A stretch of DNA of 64,000 nucleotides from Mucilaginibacter lacusdianchii (GTDB taxonomy: Bacteria; Bacteroidota; Bacteroidia; Sphingobacteriales; Sphingobacteriaceae): positions 481,275 through 545,274 of the forward strand of contig NZ_WSRW01000003.1 of NCBI RefSeq assembly GCF_009770985.1, read 5' to 3'. The stretch's first letter is position 1. Each line of letters starts with the position of its first letter. The translations under genes were made by a program, and so were the position numbers. Below are positions 50,879 to 60,702 of this stretch, piece after piece. A model generated the notes under the pieces. That model saw only the letters and a program-made list of their open reading frames with translations. It ran no database searches and was not told the origin of the DNA.

Positions 50879-51988
50879 CTATTTAATCGGCTTCAAAATT
50901 CTACTCCATCTTATCTTATTCAAAATTGTTCCGGTTGAGTCGCTGCTCATCCAGGTAATCATGGCTTTGCCTACTATGTGGTCTTCTGGTACATAGCCCC
51001 AAAAGCGCGAATCCAGCGAATTGTGGCGGTTGTCGCCCATCATCCAGTAGTAATTCATTTTGAAAGTATAGGTGCTGGTGGGCTTGCCATTGATTAAAAT
51101 AGTTTGGTTTTGCGTCTGCACTTTGTTATTCTCGTACAGTTCAATGGCCCGGCGATATAAGGTAAGTGTTGAGTCGTTAAGCGGAATAGTCATTCCTTTT
51201 TTAGGCATCACAAGCGGGCCAAAGTTATCTTGGTTCCATTTAAACTTTTCATTGTGCGGAAATACGAATTCATCATAAGTACCTGCCGGCTCAATTTGCG
51301 GCGCAACGCTTTTAATATTTGAATAATTTTTAAAAGTGTTCAGGTTGTCCGTCGGAATAATCATGGCGTAACTGTTATCAGTAAGTTGCTGTATCACTTC
51401 AATTTTTAAATCATTCAGTACTTGTGGGTTAATCGGATCACCATTTGTAACCACCGTGTAGGAAGTTTGCGCTTTAGGTGCGTTAGGTGCTTTTTTGCCA
51501 TTGATAAAGACTTGACCGTTGCGAATAGTTAAAATATCACCGGGGGTAGCTTGGCAGCGTTTAATCAAGTTGGTACGCATATCAACCGGAAGGTTATAGG
51601 ATGGATCGGCCTCTTCGGGTTTGTTAAAAACAATAATATCACCTTTTTTAGGTTCCGATAATCCTGGCAATCTGAAATAGGGGAGTTGTATGCCGTCCCA
51701 ATAAGTTTTCATTTTTCCGGAGAAAATTTTTGGCTCAGTAAAAGGAATTTGTACCGGCGTAAATGCCATACGTGGTCCATAGCTAATTTTACTGACGAAC
51801 AAATAATCGCCGGTTAATAACGTTCCTTCCATAGAACCCGATGGAATGGCGTAGGCTGAAAACAGCAAGCCACGGAAAATGGTAGAAACCACCAGCGCAA
51901 ACAATATAGCATCCAGCCACTCGCGGGTTCTAGATTTTTTTGGCTTTTCGCCTACTTGTTTTTTTTTAAGACTAAATTTCCAATTCAT
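50879..51988 (-). CDS. lepB: Signal peptidase I
   Basis: A 369-residue type I signal peptidase. I take ATG 51986-51988 (MNWKFSLKKKQ); another ATG at 52055-52057 would add 23 residues. One membrane segment precedes the catalytic Ser in AIPSGSMEGTLLTGDYLFVS; the Lys is in RTNLIKRCQATPGD; and the C-terminal box is YYWMMGDNRHNSLDSRFWGY. It cuts signal peptides at the outer face of the inner membrane. It stands alone, divergent from mtaB. Confidence 0.96.
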   Translation of the reverse strand: MNWKFSLKKKQVGEKPKKSRTREWLDAILFALVVSTIFRGLLFSAYAIPSGSMEGTLLTGDYLFVSKISYGPRMAFTPVQIPFTEPKIFSGKMKTYWDGIQLPYFRLPGLSEPKKGDIIVFNKPEEADPSYNLPVDMRTNLIKRCQATPGDILTIRNGQVFINGKKAPNAPKAQTSYTVVTNGDPINPQVLNDLKIEVIQQLTDNSYAMIIPTDNLNTFKNYSNIKSVAPQIEPAGTYDEFVFPHNEKFKWNQDNFGPLVMPKKGMTIPLNDSTLTLYRRAIELYENNKVQTQNQTILINGKPTSTYTFKMNYYWMMGDNRHNSLDSRFWGYVPEDHIVGKAMITWMSSDSTGTILNKIRWSRILKPIK

Positions 51989-52150
51989 AATGCAAGGTTG
52001 TGTAATGTTTAGACGTTTAGGTAGATAATTTGTTACATCATTACTTTTGTTATCCATAGCAGGTTTAAATCATATAAGTATCATATCCAAATTGATGCAT
52101 AGTCGCTTCTATAAGCACTCAGTTAAAATTCTTATCTTTGCCCTTTGATA

Positions 52151-53470
52151 ATGAACAAGAAAGTAGCTTTTTATACACTGGGTTGCAAGCTGAATTATTC
52201 GGAAACATCAGCTATTGGCCGCATGTTTAGCAATGCCGGTTATCAAACTGTTGAGTTTACTGATACGCCCGACGTATATGTAATTAATACCTGCTCGGTA
52301 ACCGAAAATGCCGATAAAAAGTGCAAAAAGATTGTTAAAGAAGCACTTAAAATATCGCCAAACGCTTATGTAACTATTGTTGGTTGCTACGCACAATTAA
52401 AGCCACAGGAAATTGCCGAAATTCCAGGCGTTGACATGGTATTAGGTGCTGCAGAAAAATTTCAATTGGTAGATTTCATAACAGACCTTACCAAACAGCC
52501 TAAAACACTGGTTTATAACCAGCCCGTAACAGAAGCTAATCAGTTTGTGGCTTCGTACTCATTTGGCGACCGTACCCGTACTTTTCTTAAAGTACAGGAT
52601 GGCTGCGATTATTCTTGCTCATTTTGTACCATTCCGCTGGCCCGTGGCGCCAGTCGTAGCGATACCATTGAAAGCGCAGTAGCGCAGGCTCGCGAAATTG
52701 CAGCATCTGGTGTTAAAGAAATTGTGCTTACCGGTGTTAACCTGGGCGATTTTGGTATTCGCAACGGCCAGCGCGAGAACAAATTTTTTGATTTGGTAAA
52801 AGCGTTGGATGAGGTTGAAGGTGTCGACCGTTTCCGTATCTCATCCATTGAACCTAATTTGCTAACGGATGAAATCATTGAATTTGTGGCGCAATCCAAA
52901 CGCTTTGTTCCTCACTTTCATATTCCGCTGCAATCGGGTTCTAACAAAATACTAGGCTTAATGCGCCGCCGCTACCGCCGCGAACTTTATGCAGATAGGG
53001 TGGCCAAAATAAAGCAACTGATGCCCAACTGCTGCATAGGTGTAGATGTTATTGTTGGCTTTCCCGATGAAACGCGTGAAGATTTTATTGATACTTATAA
53101 TTTTCTGAACGGCCTTGATGTTTCTTACCTGCACGTGTTTACTTATTCTGAGCGTGAGAACACGCTGGCCGCTGAAATGGCTGGCTCGGTACCCGGATCT
53201 ACCCGTGCCGACCGCAGCAAAATGCTACACATTTTGTCTGACAAAAAACGCCGTGCTTTTTATGAAACACAGATTGGCAAATCAGGTGAAGTACTGTTTG
53301 AAGGCGATAACAAAGACGGCTTTATGCATGGTTTTACCCGTAATTATGTAAAGGTAAAAGCCAAGTTTGATCCGGTGCTGGTTAATGAGTTAAAGACCGT
53401 AACGCTAACCGCTATCAGTCCAGACGGTGATGTTGAAATTACCGAGAGCGAAGAAATATTAGTACATTAA
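52151..53470 (+). CDS. mtaB: tRNA t6A37 methylthiotransferase MtaB
   Basis: A 439-residue methylthiotransferase. The N-terminal MTTase domain begins [19 protein letters not shown] with three cluster cysteines ([16 protein letters not shown] and GCYAQLKP). The radical SAM domain has [17 protein letters not shown] (CxxxCxxC). The C-terminal 60 residues form the TRAM-like end. It makes ms2t6A in tRNAs. ATG 52151 is preferred over TTG 52145. A TATCTTTG box lies at 52133-52140, so the leader is very short. lgt follows by 28 bases. Confidence 0.94.
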   Translation: MNKKVAFYTLGCKLNYSETSAIGRMFSNAGYQTVEFTDTPDVYVINTCSVTENADKKCKKIVKEALKISPNAYVTIVGCYAQLKPQEIAEIPGVDMVLGAAEKFQLVDFITDLTKQPKTLVYNQPVTEANQFVASYSFGDRTRTFLKVQDGCDYSCSFCTIPLARGASRSDTIESAVAQAREIAASGVKEIVLTGVNLGDFGIRNGQRENKFFDLVKALDEVEGVDRFRISSIEPNLLTDEIIEFVAQSKRFVPHFHIPLQSGSNKILGLMRRRYRRELYADRVAKIKQLMPNCCIGVDVIVGFPDETREDFIDTYNFLNGLDVSYLHVFTYSERENTLAAEMAGSVPGSTRADRSKMLHILSDKKRRAFYETQIGKSGEVLFEGDNKDGFMHGFTRNYVKVKAKFDPVLVNELKTVTLTAISPDGDVEITESEEILVH

Positions 53471-53498
53471 TTCTATATTCGCTTCAAAATACTACCTG

Positions 53499-54665
53499 AT
53501 GTTTCCAAATTTATCCGACTTACTCAATTATCTTTTCGGAATACATATTCCATTGCCGATACAAACTTTTGGTTTTTTTGTAGCCCTCGCATTTATGTCT
53601 GCTTATTGGGCTTTTGTGCAGGAGTTTAAGCGGAAAGAGAAATTGGGTTATGTGCATCCGTTCCAGCAAACCGTAACCATCGGCGAGCCGGCATCTGTAA
53701 CAGAATTGGCCAGCAACGCGATATTCGGATTCATTTTAGGGTATAAACTGGTAGATGTAGTGTTTAACTACAGCGAATTTGTTAATAACACACAAGACTT
53801 CATACTATCGTCGCGCGGTAATTGGCTGGGTGGCATCATAGGTGCAGCTGCAATTGCTTACTGGGCTTACTACGAAAAGAAAAAAGAACAACTGGCCGAG
53901 CCGGTAACCAAGCAGGTAACCGCACACCCTCATGAGCTAATGGGCACATTATTAATATGGGCTGCCGTATGGGGTTTTGCCGGTGCAAAGCTGTTTAATG
54001 CATTAGAAAACTGGGACGATTTTATGCGCGACCCAGTAGGAATGCTTATCGGTTTTAGCGGCTTAACTTTTTATGGAGGCTTAATTTGCGGTGGTGCAGC
54101 AGTACTATATATTGCGAACAAACATGGCGTTAAACCACTAACCATGTTGGATATTGGCGGGCCGGGCATGATGCTTGCTTACGCAGTAGGGCGCGTTGGT
54201 TGCCAAATGGCTGGTGATGGCGATTGGGGAATCCCTAATTTGGCTGCTAAGCCGAATTGGTTAAGCTGGGCGCCTGATTGGATGTGGGCATTCAAATATC
54301 CACATAATGTAAGTCAGGCAGATACGCCGATACCCGGCTGTGTAGGCAAATATTGTTTTGAATTGAAATTGCCAGTATATCCCACACCATTTTATGAGTG
54401 CATAGCCTGTTTGTTGCTATTTGCCTTTTTATGGAGCATCCGCGACCGTATCAAAACACCCGGCCTTATGTTTGGTATTTACCTTATTTTGAATGGTATA
54501 GAGCGGTTCTTTGTGGAATTGATCCGTGTTAATACCCGCTACAATGTTGCTGGTCTGTCATTTACTCAAGCAGAACTAATCTCGTCCATATTAGTATTGT
54601 CGGGCATTATCATGATCGTGTCGGTACTGCGTAAGCCCAGCCAAACTCCTGTAGCGCATGGCTAA
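53499..54665 (+). CDS. lgt: Prolipoprotein diacylglyceryl transferase
   Basis: A 388-residue Lgt with about seven membrane helices. Family landmarks: [40 protein letters not shown], the signature [17 protein letters not shown], and the C-terminal [10 protein letters not shown]. It moves diacylglycerol from phosphatidylglycerol to the lipobox Cys, the first step of lipoprotein maturation. The length is about 100 residues above the E. coli enzyme, typical of the Bacteroidetes form. It overlaps gtrA by 8 bases. Its products include the lipoproteins encoded at 30.3 and 37-38.7 kb. Confidence 0.96.
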   Translation: MFPNLSDLLNYLFGIHIPLPIQTFGFFVALAFMSAYWAFVQEFKRKEKLGYVHPFQQTVTIGEPASVTELASNAIFGFILGYKLVDVVFNYSEFVNNTQDFILSSRGNWLGGIIGAAAIAYWAYYEKKKEQLAEPVTKQVTAHPHELMGTLLIWAAVWGFAGAKLFNALENWDDFMRDPVGMLIGFSGLTFYGGLICGGAAVLYIANKHGVKPLTMLDIGGPGMMLAYAVGRVGCQMAGDGDWGIPNLAAKPNWLSWAPDWMWAFKYPHNVSQADTPIPGCVGKYCFELKLPVYPTPFYECIACLLLFAFLWSIRDRIKTPGLMFGIYLILNGIERFFVELIRVNTRYNVAGLSFTQAELISSILVLSGIIMIVSVLRKPSQTPVAHG

Positions 54666-55134
54666 TTCGGGGCAGCACCTATTAAAAAATAAATTTGTCC
54701 GCTTCCTGTTTTCAGCTGGTTCTGGATTTTTAGTAGATATAGCCGCTTTCTTTGTTTTAGATCGCTTTGTGTTTACACAAAACCAGTACAATATATTAGG
54801 GCACCAAACTGGTAATCACGCTTTATCGTTAGGTGTTTCCTTTTTTTTGGGTGTAGTGGTTAATTTTTTAATTACCCGTTACCTGGTATTTTCAGAATCG
54901 CGTTTGCCTTTCAGTAAGCAGTTTATGCGTTTTGGATTAGTGGCTTTTGTAGGATATTTTGCCAACCTTGAGGTACTTAAATTGTTTATCAGATACCTGC
55001 ACCTGGCACCGCCGGTTGCACGTATTACAGCGGCACTAAGCTTGTTTTTTGCCAGCTTTTTTATACATAAAGTATTTTCATTCAATCTATCGCTCAGACA
55101 TCATGCTCGAACAAATAACCAATCAGGCAGCTGA
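54658..55134 (+). CDS. GtrA family membrane protein
   Basis: A 158-residue four-helix membrane protein. The GtrA pattern is [20 protein letters not shown] at the start, [20 protein letters not shown] in the second half and [20 protein letters not shown] at the end. GtrA proteins help move or anchor prenyl-linked sugars in the membrane. It overlaps lgt by 8 bases and suhB by 32 bases, so it is in their operon; the sugar linkage is not obvious here. Confidence 0.9.
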   Translation: MANSGQHLLKNKFVRFLFSAGSGFLVDIAAFFVLDRFVFTQNQYNILGHQTGNHALSLGVSFFLGVVVNFLITRYLVFSESRLPFSKQFMRFGLVAFVGYFANLEVLKLFIRYLHLAPPVARITAALSLFFASFFIHKVFSFNLSLRHHARTNNQSGS

Positions 55135-55894
55135 GGTTGCCAAAACAGTAGGCAATTTCATCCGCCAGGAACGCAAAAATTTTGACCCCGACCGGATTGA
55201 GTATAAAGGCGTAAATGACCTGGTATCTTACGTAGATAAAACAGCCGAGCAACAGATCGTAGCATCGCTGCAAAAAATATTGCCAGAAGCCGGATTCATT
55301 ACCGAAGAGAAAACCACAACCAAGGTAGGCGAGCGCTACAACTGGATTATAGATCCGTTGGATGGTACTACCAATTTTATACATGGTTTACCTGTATTTT
55401 CGGTAAGTATCGGTTTGCAGGAGTACGACCAATTAGTGGCCGGTGTGGTATACGAAGTGAATCAAGACGAATGCTTTTATGCCTGCACCGATACCCCCGC
55501 TTATTTAAACGGCAAGGAAATTAAAGTGAGCAAAGCGCCAACCATTGCCGATAGTTTACTGGCAACCGGTTTTCCATATTACGATTTTTCGAAACAGCCA
55601 CAATACATCAACCTGTTTACCGAACTGATGCGCAGTTGCCATGGCCTGCGCCGTTTAGGTTCGGCAGCTGTTGATTTGGTTTATACAGCTTGCGGACGCT
55701 TTGACGCGTATTATGAGTATAATTTGAATCCTTGGGATGTGGCTGGCGGTATTGTAATTTTACGTCAGGCCGGTGGAGATGCTGTTAACTTTAGCGGCGG
55801 CCAAGAGTGTCTAAATACCCGTGAACTGCTGGCTACCAACGGAAAGCTAACCCAAGAGATGTTGCAGGTTATACAAAAGCATTTTACAAAATAA
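55103..55894 (+). CDS. suhB: Inositol-1-monophosphatase family protein
   Basis: A 263-residue phosphatase from ATG 55103 (an in-frame start at 55049 lies within gtrA and adds an unrelated tail). The metal-binding motifs are ITEEKTT, WIIDPLDGTTNFIHGLPVFS and NPWDVAGGIVILRQAGGD, the three family signatures. It hydrolyses inositol phosphates or other sugar phosphates; SuhB also affects RNA polymerase in E. coli. It ends at a strong terminator. Confidence 0.94.
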   Translation: MLEQITNQAAEVAKTVGNFIRQERKNFDPDRIEYKGVNDLVSYVDKTAEQQIVASLQKILPEAGFITEEKTTTKVGERYNWIIDPLDGTTNFIHGLPVFSVSIGLQEYDQLVAGVVYEVNQDECFYACTDTPAYLNGKEIKVSKAPTIADSLLATGFPYYDFSKQPQYINLFTELMRSCHGLRRLGSAAVDLVYTACGRFDAYYEYNLNPWDVAGGIVILRQAGGDAVNFSGGQECLNTRELLATNGKLTQEMLQVIQKHFTK

Positions 55895-55904
55895 CAAATA
55901 GAAC

Positions 55905-55940
55905 AAAAAAAGGCTTACACATTGCGGGTAAGCCTTTTTT
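55905..55940. terminator. Strong bidirectional terminator
   Basis: Seven A and GGCTTAC at 55905-55918 pair with GTAAGCC and six T at 55928-55940. It serves suhB and the convergent Nfu gene. Confidence 0.9.
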
Positions 55941-55962
55941 ATAAAGAATAAATCAAAGGAAA

Positions 55963-56511
55963 TTATAAAGCTTCTGAAACCACTTCCTGCACTTCAGGAA
56001 CCATGCGTTTCAGTAAATTTTCGATACCTGCTTTTAAGGTAATGGTTGATGAAGGGCAACCGCTGCATGAACCACGCAGCTCAACAGTTACCACACCCTC
56101 GTTGAATGACTTGTAGCTGATAGCACCACCATCCTGCTCAACCGCAGGTCGAACGTAATCGTGCAGTATTTGCTGAATTTTTACTTCAGCTTCGGTACCT
56201 TCAAAAGCTACCTCTTCCTGTACTTCTTCCTGTACCTTTAGTTCAGATTCCACCGCACCTTTTACAAACTCTTTCAAAATAGGCTCGATATCTTCCCATT
56301 CTGTGCCTTCGGTTTTGGTAACGGTTACAAAGTTGCTGGCAAAAAACACACCGTTCACGAACGAGAACTTGTAAAGCTCTTTGGCAAAAGGCGATTTTTC
56401 AGCGCTTTCTTTGGTTGCATAATCTACACTGCCATTAATCAGAAGCTTATTTACAATAAACTTCATGGTTGCCGGGTTAGGCGTAGCTTCGGTATATACG
56501 TTGATATTCAT
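55963..56511 (-). CDS. nfu: NfuA-like iron-sulphur carrier protein
   Basis: A 182-residue protein with two domains. The N-terminal part is the Nfu N-domain (EATPNPATMKFIVNKLLING). The C-terminal NifU domain has the conserved CxxC in GSCSGCPSSTITLKAGIENL. It carries a 4Fe-4S cluster to apo-proteins. It stands alone between two convergent or divergent units, with purB upstream on the same strand. Confidence 0.93.
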   Translation of the reverse strand: MNINVYTEATPNPATMKFIVNKLLINGSVDYATKESAEKSPFAKELYKFSFVNGVFFASNFVTVTKTEGTEWEDIEPILKEFVKGAVESELKVQEEVQEEVAFEGTEAEVKIQQILHDYVRPAVEQDGGAISYKSFNEGVVTVELRGSCSGCPSSTITLKAGIENLLKRMVPEVQEVVSEAL

Positions 56512-56594
56512 GGATATGCGTTTTGTGTATAAACAAATTTAAGCAGCAAATTGATTTATCAATGCAGCTAAAACAGTTTTGACCTCAACATGAC

Positions 56595-57938
56595 TTACAC
56601 CCCGGTGTAATTTTGCGGCGTAATCTGTTTTAAATCAGCCTTTACGGCTTCACTCACCTGCAAGGTATCAATAAAGGCAGCCATTGTTTGGGCATTAATT
56701 TGCTGATTAGTACGGGTTAAGTCTTTTAAAGCCTCGTAAGGGTTCGGATAGTTTTCGCGGCGTAAAATAGTTTGAATGGCCTCTGCCACCACCGCCCAGT
56801 TGTTTTCCAAATCTTGCTGTATAGCCGCTTCGTTTAGTAAAAGTTTGTTTAAACCTTTAATGGTTGATTTGATAGCGATCAGCGTATGCGCCACCGGAAC
56901 GCCAATATTACGCAATACGGTAGAATCCGTTAAATCGCGCTGTAAGCGGGATATAGGAAGTTTAGCTGCCAGGTGCTCAAACAAGGCGTTAGCCAATCCA
57001 ACATTACCCTCTGAATTTTCAAAGTCGATAGGATTCACTTTATGCGGCATAGCCGATGAACCTACTTCACCTGCTTTAATTTTTTGTTTAAAATAATTCA
57101 TGGATATGTATGACCACATATCGCGGTCCAGATCCATAATGATATTATTGATGCGTTTTAATGCATCGCAGTGGGCTGCAAAATTATCATAATGCTCAAT
57201 TTGTGTAGTACGTTGTGAGCGAGTTAAGCTAAGGACGTTATTTACAAAATGATTGCCGAAGGCAGTCCAGTCAATGGCCGGATAAGCTACATGATGGGCG
57301 TTAAAATTACCGGTTGCACCACCAAACTTGGCAGAATAGGGTACAGCTTGTAAGTGCTGTAACTGATTTTCCATTCGTTCAATAAATACTTCTATCTCTT
57401 TACCCAATCGGGTTGGCGAGGCTGGCTGTCCATGAGTGTGTGCCAGAAGCGAAACCGATTGCCAATCCTGTGCATAGCCTTTCAGTGTATTTAGCAAATC
57501 GGTTAAGGCCGGATAGTAAACATCCTGCAAAGCCAGCTTAAATGAGAAAGGAATAGCTGTATTATTGATATCCTGAGAGGTTAAACCAAAATGGATGAAT
57601 TCTTTGTAAGGCTGTAAATTCAACTCATCAAATTTTTGCTTGATGAAATATTCTACCGCCTTTACATCATGATTAGTAGTTTTTTCGATGGTTTTGATGC
57701 TTTCAGCATCTGCCTCGGTAAAATTCTGATAGACGTTGCGCAAGCTGTCAAACAATGATTTGTCAAACGCTGATAGTTGCGGTACTGGATGCTCACACAG
57801 GGCAATAAAGTATTCAATTTCTACAAAAACCCGGTATTTAATTAGGGCAAATTCCGAAAAGTATTCGGCCAGTTGGGCGGTTACATTTCTGTATCTGCCA
57901 TCAATAGGTGATATGGCCGAAAGTGGTGTAAGTATCAT
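56595..57938 (-). CDS. purB: Adenylosuccinate lyase
   Basis: A complete 447-residue lyase of the fumarase/aspartase superfamily. The signature is GSSAMPHKVNPIDFENSEGN, with the catalytic His in LAHTHGQPASPTRLGKEIE and LTSQDINNTAIP. It cuts SAICAR and adenylosuccinate in purine synthesis. The gene starts near the small hydrophobic gene at 58072 and its product is unrelated to its neighbours. Confidence 0.97.
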   Translation of the reverse strand: MILTPLSAISPIDGRYRNVTAQLAEYFSEFALIKYRVFVEIEYFIALCEHPVPQLSAFDKSLFDSLRNVYQNFTEADAESIKTIEKTTNHDVKAVEYFIKQKFDELNLQPYKEFIHFGLTSQDINNTAIPFSFKLALQDVYYPALTDLLNTLKGYAQDWQSVSLLAHTHGQPASPTRLGKEIEVFIERMENQLQHLQAVPYSAKFGGATGNFNAHHVAYPAIDWTAFGNHFVNNVLSLTRSQRTTQIEHYDNFAAHCDALKRINNIIMDLDRDMWSYISMNYFKQKIKAGEVGSSAMPHKVNPIDFENSEGNVGLANALFEHLAAKLPISRLQRDLTDSTVLRNIGVPVAHTLIAIKSTIKGLNKLLLNEAAIQQDLENNWAVVAEAIQTILRRENYPNPYEALKDLTRTNQQINAQTMAAFIDTLQVSEAVKADLKQITPQNYTGV

Positions 57939-58016
57939 ACAGGAAAAGTTTTCGCAAAGTTAACAAAGTAGGGGATATACGCTTTATTGGATGCAACTTA
58001 GGTTGGTACAAAACAA

Positions 58017-58049
58017 AACCGCTGCCCTTTTTAACAAAAGGCAGCGGTT
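58017..58049 (-). terminator. Terminator of the gene at 58072
   Basis: AACCGCTGCC at 58017-58026 pairs with GGCAGCGGTT at 58040-58049; on the minus strand the stem is followed by a T-rich tail (TTTTGTTTTG). Confidence 0.8.
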
Positions 58050-58071
58050 ACAAAACTTAATATAACAAAAA

Positions 58072-58617
58072 TCAAGGTTTAAGTTTCTCAATAATTCCTT
58101 TCAAGTGCAACTGCTTAACCAGCTTATCAAGCTTTCTTTCATGTTTGCCGCCGGCATCAAGTGCGTCATAAACCAAGCCAGCTGCCAACGCATATACTGC
58201 GTGGTGAAGCGCATCAATAGCAATAGTTTTTGGTGGCTCTTCTGTTACCGGAGGTGCGGCATCATACTTAGGCAGCATCACTAACGCTGTACCCCAAATA
58301 GCACCAAAATGAACAAGAGTTGCTGGTAGCCCTTTCAAGCCGGTTAAGCCGATCAGTCCGCGTGCTATGCCCCAGCTGGTACCATAGGCCCAGTGAATTT
58401 CCTGGTTTACTTTGGCTTTGGTTTCTTCGCTGGTGGGTTGTACGTCGGTTACTTGTGAGGCTACTTTGATGGGTGCATCGCTTGATTCGCGTTTGGTAAT
58501 GCTCATCTCTATTATTTGCGATAAGGTAATAGCTGCTGTACCGGCTAAACCGGCAATCAGCCCTTTACCTAAAGCACTGCCCAGTTCGCCCCAGGCATTC
58601 TCTTGCTTAATTCTCAT
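58072..58617 (-). CDS. Hydrophobic protein of unknown function (181 aa)
   Basis: ATG start, 181 residues. Three or four hydrophobic, Gly/Ala-rich segments can be seen: LGSALGKGLIAGLAGTAAIT, GTSWGIARGLIGLTGLKGLP, VHFGAIWGTALVMLP and ALHHAVYALAAGLVYDAL. The C-terminus is charged. It loosely resembles the YagU/DUF1440 type, but I would not assign it. The neighbouring DUF4126 gene on the other strand has the same style, suggesting a linked role at the membrane. Confidence 0.7.
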   Translation of the reverse strand: MRIKQENAWGELGSALGKGLIAGLAGTAAITLSQIIEMSITKRESSDAPIKVASQVTDVQPTSEETKAKVNQEIHWAYGTSWGIARGLIGLTGLKGLPATLVHFGAIWGTALVMLPKYDAAPPVTEEPPKTIAIDALHHAVYALAAGLVYDALDAGGKHERKLDKLVKQLHLKGIIEKLKP

Positions 58618-58722
58618 ATTCAGTGTTTTAATAATACAACACGGTTGCTATAAGATTGATTTAAAAATTTTGCCACAATCAAACACTAATGTTTTTCGCC
58701 TGTAGAAATAGTACATCAATAA

Positions 58723-59220
58723 ATGAAAGATATTATGGCAAATCCAATAACAAAGCCTTTTTGGCAGGCAATAGGCTTAGGCACATTAGCCGGACTGCGT
58801 TCCATGTCGGCCCCCGCGGTGACCAGTCAGATTTTGAGTCATCATCAATCAAAAGCGCTGGAAGGCTCACCTCTAAAATTCATACAATCAGAGAAAGTAG
58901 CTAATGCTTTGACGTTGCTAGCGCTTACCGAAATAGTAGGCGACAAGCTGCCCGGTGCACCTAATCGTATCAAGGCGCCTGTTTTGGCTACCCGTTGTTT
59001 ATCGGGCGCTTTGGCTGGTGCCAGCATTTACAAAGCAAGCGGTGGCAATGCCTATTTAGGAGCCTTACTGGGCGGTAGCGCAGCGGTGCTATCGTCGTTC
59101 GGCGCTTTTTACCTGCGTAAGTACACCGTAAAAAGTACTCATCTGGTAGATCCAATTATTGGGTCGATTGAAGACGCGCTCGTAATAGGCAGTGGATACA
59201 GCTTAGCAAAAGCGGCCTAA
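58723..59220 (+). CDS. DUF4126 family protein (165 aa)
   Basis: The frame starts at ATG 58723, with a second ATG at 58735 that is equally possible. Repeated Gly/Ala-rich hydrophobic helices fill the protein: IGLGTLAGLRSMSAPAVTS, CLSGALAGASIYKASGGNA, YLGALLGGSAAVLSSFGAFY. The GLRSMSAP motif matches DUF4126. Function unknown; membrane location is likely. Its last 4 bases overlap the end of the convergent mscS gene. Confidence 0.8.
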   Translation: MKDIMANPITKPFWQAIGLGTLAGLRSMSAPAVTSQILSHHQSKALEGSPLKFIQSEKVANALTLLALTEIVGDKLPGAPNRIKAPVLATRCLSGALAGASIYKASGGNAYLGALLGGSAAVLSSFGAFYLRKYTVKSTHLVDPIIGSIEDALVIGSGYSLAKAA

Positions 59221-60338
59221 AAATTTATATTCGGAATAGCCTGTGCGGGATTTGCAGCAGTGTTAAATGTAGCGCGTACCTTGGGCAGGCTATCCGGATA
59301 ATTTTGCTGTATGTAAGTGACCATATTTTCACGAATATAACACCGTAGGTCAAAGGCATCAGACGAGTTCCGTGCACTGATTAACAGGCGTATTTCAACT
59401 ACGTTATCCTTCGCGTCCGTCATTTGCAAAGCCTTAACCTTACCATCCCATATGGGCGATGCTGCCATTAGTCTTTCAAATTCTGTACGTAAGCTGGTCA
59501 GCGGGATGGAATAATCCATGTATAGATAAACTGCACCAACAATATCTGCTGATATTCGCGTCCAGTTTTGAAAAGGCTTTTGAATAAAGTAACTTATTGG
59601 TAAAATTAATCTTCGCTGGTCCCACAAGCGCATTACAACGTAGGTAAGTGTTATGTCTTCCACTCGGCCCCATTCGTTTTCTACCACCAGCACGTCATCA
59701 ATACGCATTGGCTGCGTAAACGCAATCTGGAAACCTGCCAGTAAGTTACCCAATGAGTTTTGTGCGGCAAAACCTACAATAATACCTCCAATACCCACAC
59801 TGGTAAGCAAGCCGGTACCTATTTTGCGTAAACTTTCAAAGCTTAGCAATATAAGGCATATGGTGATGAACACGATAGTAGCCACAATTAACTTGCGTAA
59901 AAACTGTAGCTGGGTGCGTATCTTGCGTTCTTTGAGGTTGTCTGTTTTATTAAGGTCGTAATGGTTGTATACATAATCTTCCAGCACGCGTATGCCATTA
60001 ATTAATAAAGTGGCAAATGCTATGGTAAGTAGTATACCCAAGATGTGCGCTATAGGATGCCTAAACTCCTTATTCATGCGCATGTAAGGCAATGCGATGC
60101 CAAACAAAAAAAGTTGTATAAATGATGTAAGCGGCGTGCCCACATGAATAATAATTGAGCGGAAAAGTGAATATGCTTCTTCCTTTTTAGTATAATGCTT
60201 TAACAGACGTGTAATTATATATTTAATGATCAGGCCAATTACAACAGCTGTGGCAGCAACTATAACATTCCACAAGTAAGGTGAAATTTGATTGGAAAAT
60301 TCTAATATACCTGGCGGAAGTGGCGCGACTGTTTTCAT
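59217..60338 (-). CDS. Small-conductance mechanosensitive channel family protein (MscS type)
   Basis: A 373-residue MscS-like channel. Membrane segments lie at about residues 20-40, 70-90, 100-115, 160-175 and 180-200. The pore-lining helix and beta-domain motif is GIGGIIVGFAAQNSLGNLLA then GFQIAFTQPMRIDDVLVVE and GRVEDITLTYVVMRLWDQRR, the clearest family signature. It opens under tension to release solutes. MscL at 21 kb would be the large-conductance partner. Confidence 0.93.
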   Translation of the reverse strand: MKTVAPLPPGILEFSNQISPYLWNVIVAATAVVIGLIIKYIITRLLKHYTKKEEAYSLFRSIIIHVGTPLTSFIQLFLFGIALPYMRMNKEFRHPIAHILGILLTIAFATLLINGIRVLEDYVYNHYDLNKTDNLKERKIRTQLQFLRKLIVATIVFITICLILLSFESLRKIGTGLLTSVGIGGIIVGFAAQNSLGNLLAGFQIAFTQPMRIDDVLVVENEWGRVEDITLTYVVMRLWDQRRLILPISYFIQKPFQNWTRISADIVGAVYLYMDYSIPLTSLRTEFERLMAASPIWDGKVKALQMTDAKDNVVEIRLLISARNSSDAFDLRCYIRENMVTYIQQNYPDSLPKVRATFNTAANPAQAIPNINF

Positions 60339-60700
60339 ATTACGTATAACAACTAATAGGTTTAAAAGACAGTTTCCTTAAAATTGTTTGGGTGTAACTA
60401 CATGAGCTATGTGTTTAAACAAATAATTACAAATTCATCGTTTTGATGCAATAAAAGCAATTTGTTGCAGTTAGTATATCAGATGGTTTTACAATTTCGA
60501 TGACACAATAAGTTACTGTCATTTACACGTAAAACCATGCGAGTGTTTAGGCCTGATTCACAGAAAATTAATACTTTTGATATACCCAAACGAGCAGGCA
60601 GGTGATTGGGCTTGTTCGTTGATAAAGATACTTCTTAAAGTTAGAGGTGATTGTTTTAGAGTGATTGAAACAGGCCGGGAAATTTTCCCGGCCTGTTTTT
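60339..60700. other. Intergenic stretch with a structured, promoter-bearing 3' half
   Basis: No open reading frame supported by any signal was found in these 360 bases. The right half contains a promoter-like motif, a stem-loop and an intrinsic terminator on the plus strand (see the candidate RNA below). The left half, 60339-60540, holds the upstream region of mscS and nothing I can identify. Confidence 0.5.
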
Positions 60701-60702
60701 TT
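60585..60702 (+). ncRNA. Candidate small RNA of about 115 nt
   Basis: TACTTTTG at 60572-60579 matches the -7 element, with an imperfect -33 (TTTAG at 60546-60550, spacer 21). Downstream is a stem-loop (60589-60598 with 60611-60620, ten pairs including two G-U) and then a 15-base-pair terminator hairpin with seven T (60668-60702). No reading frame fits between. The terminator's T-tract is on the plus strand, so it does not suit the leftward OsmC gene. Family unknown. Confidence 0.42.
60668..60702 (+). terminator. Intrinsic terminator reading rightward
   Basis: AAACAGGCCGGGAAA at 60668-60682 pairs perfectly with TTTCCCGGCCTGTTT at 60684-60698 around a one-base centre, and the T run continues to 60702. 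The last bases overlap the stop codon of the leftward OsmC gene. Confidence 0.85.
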
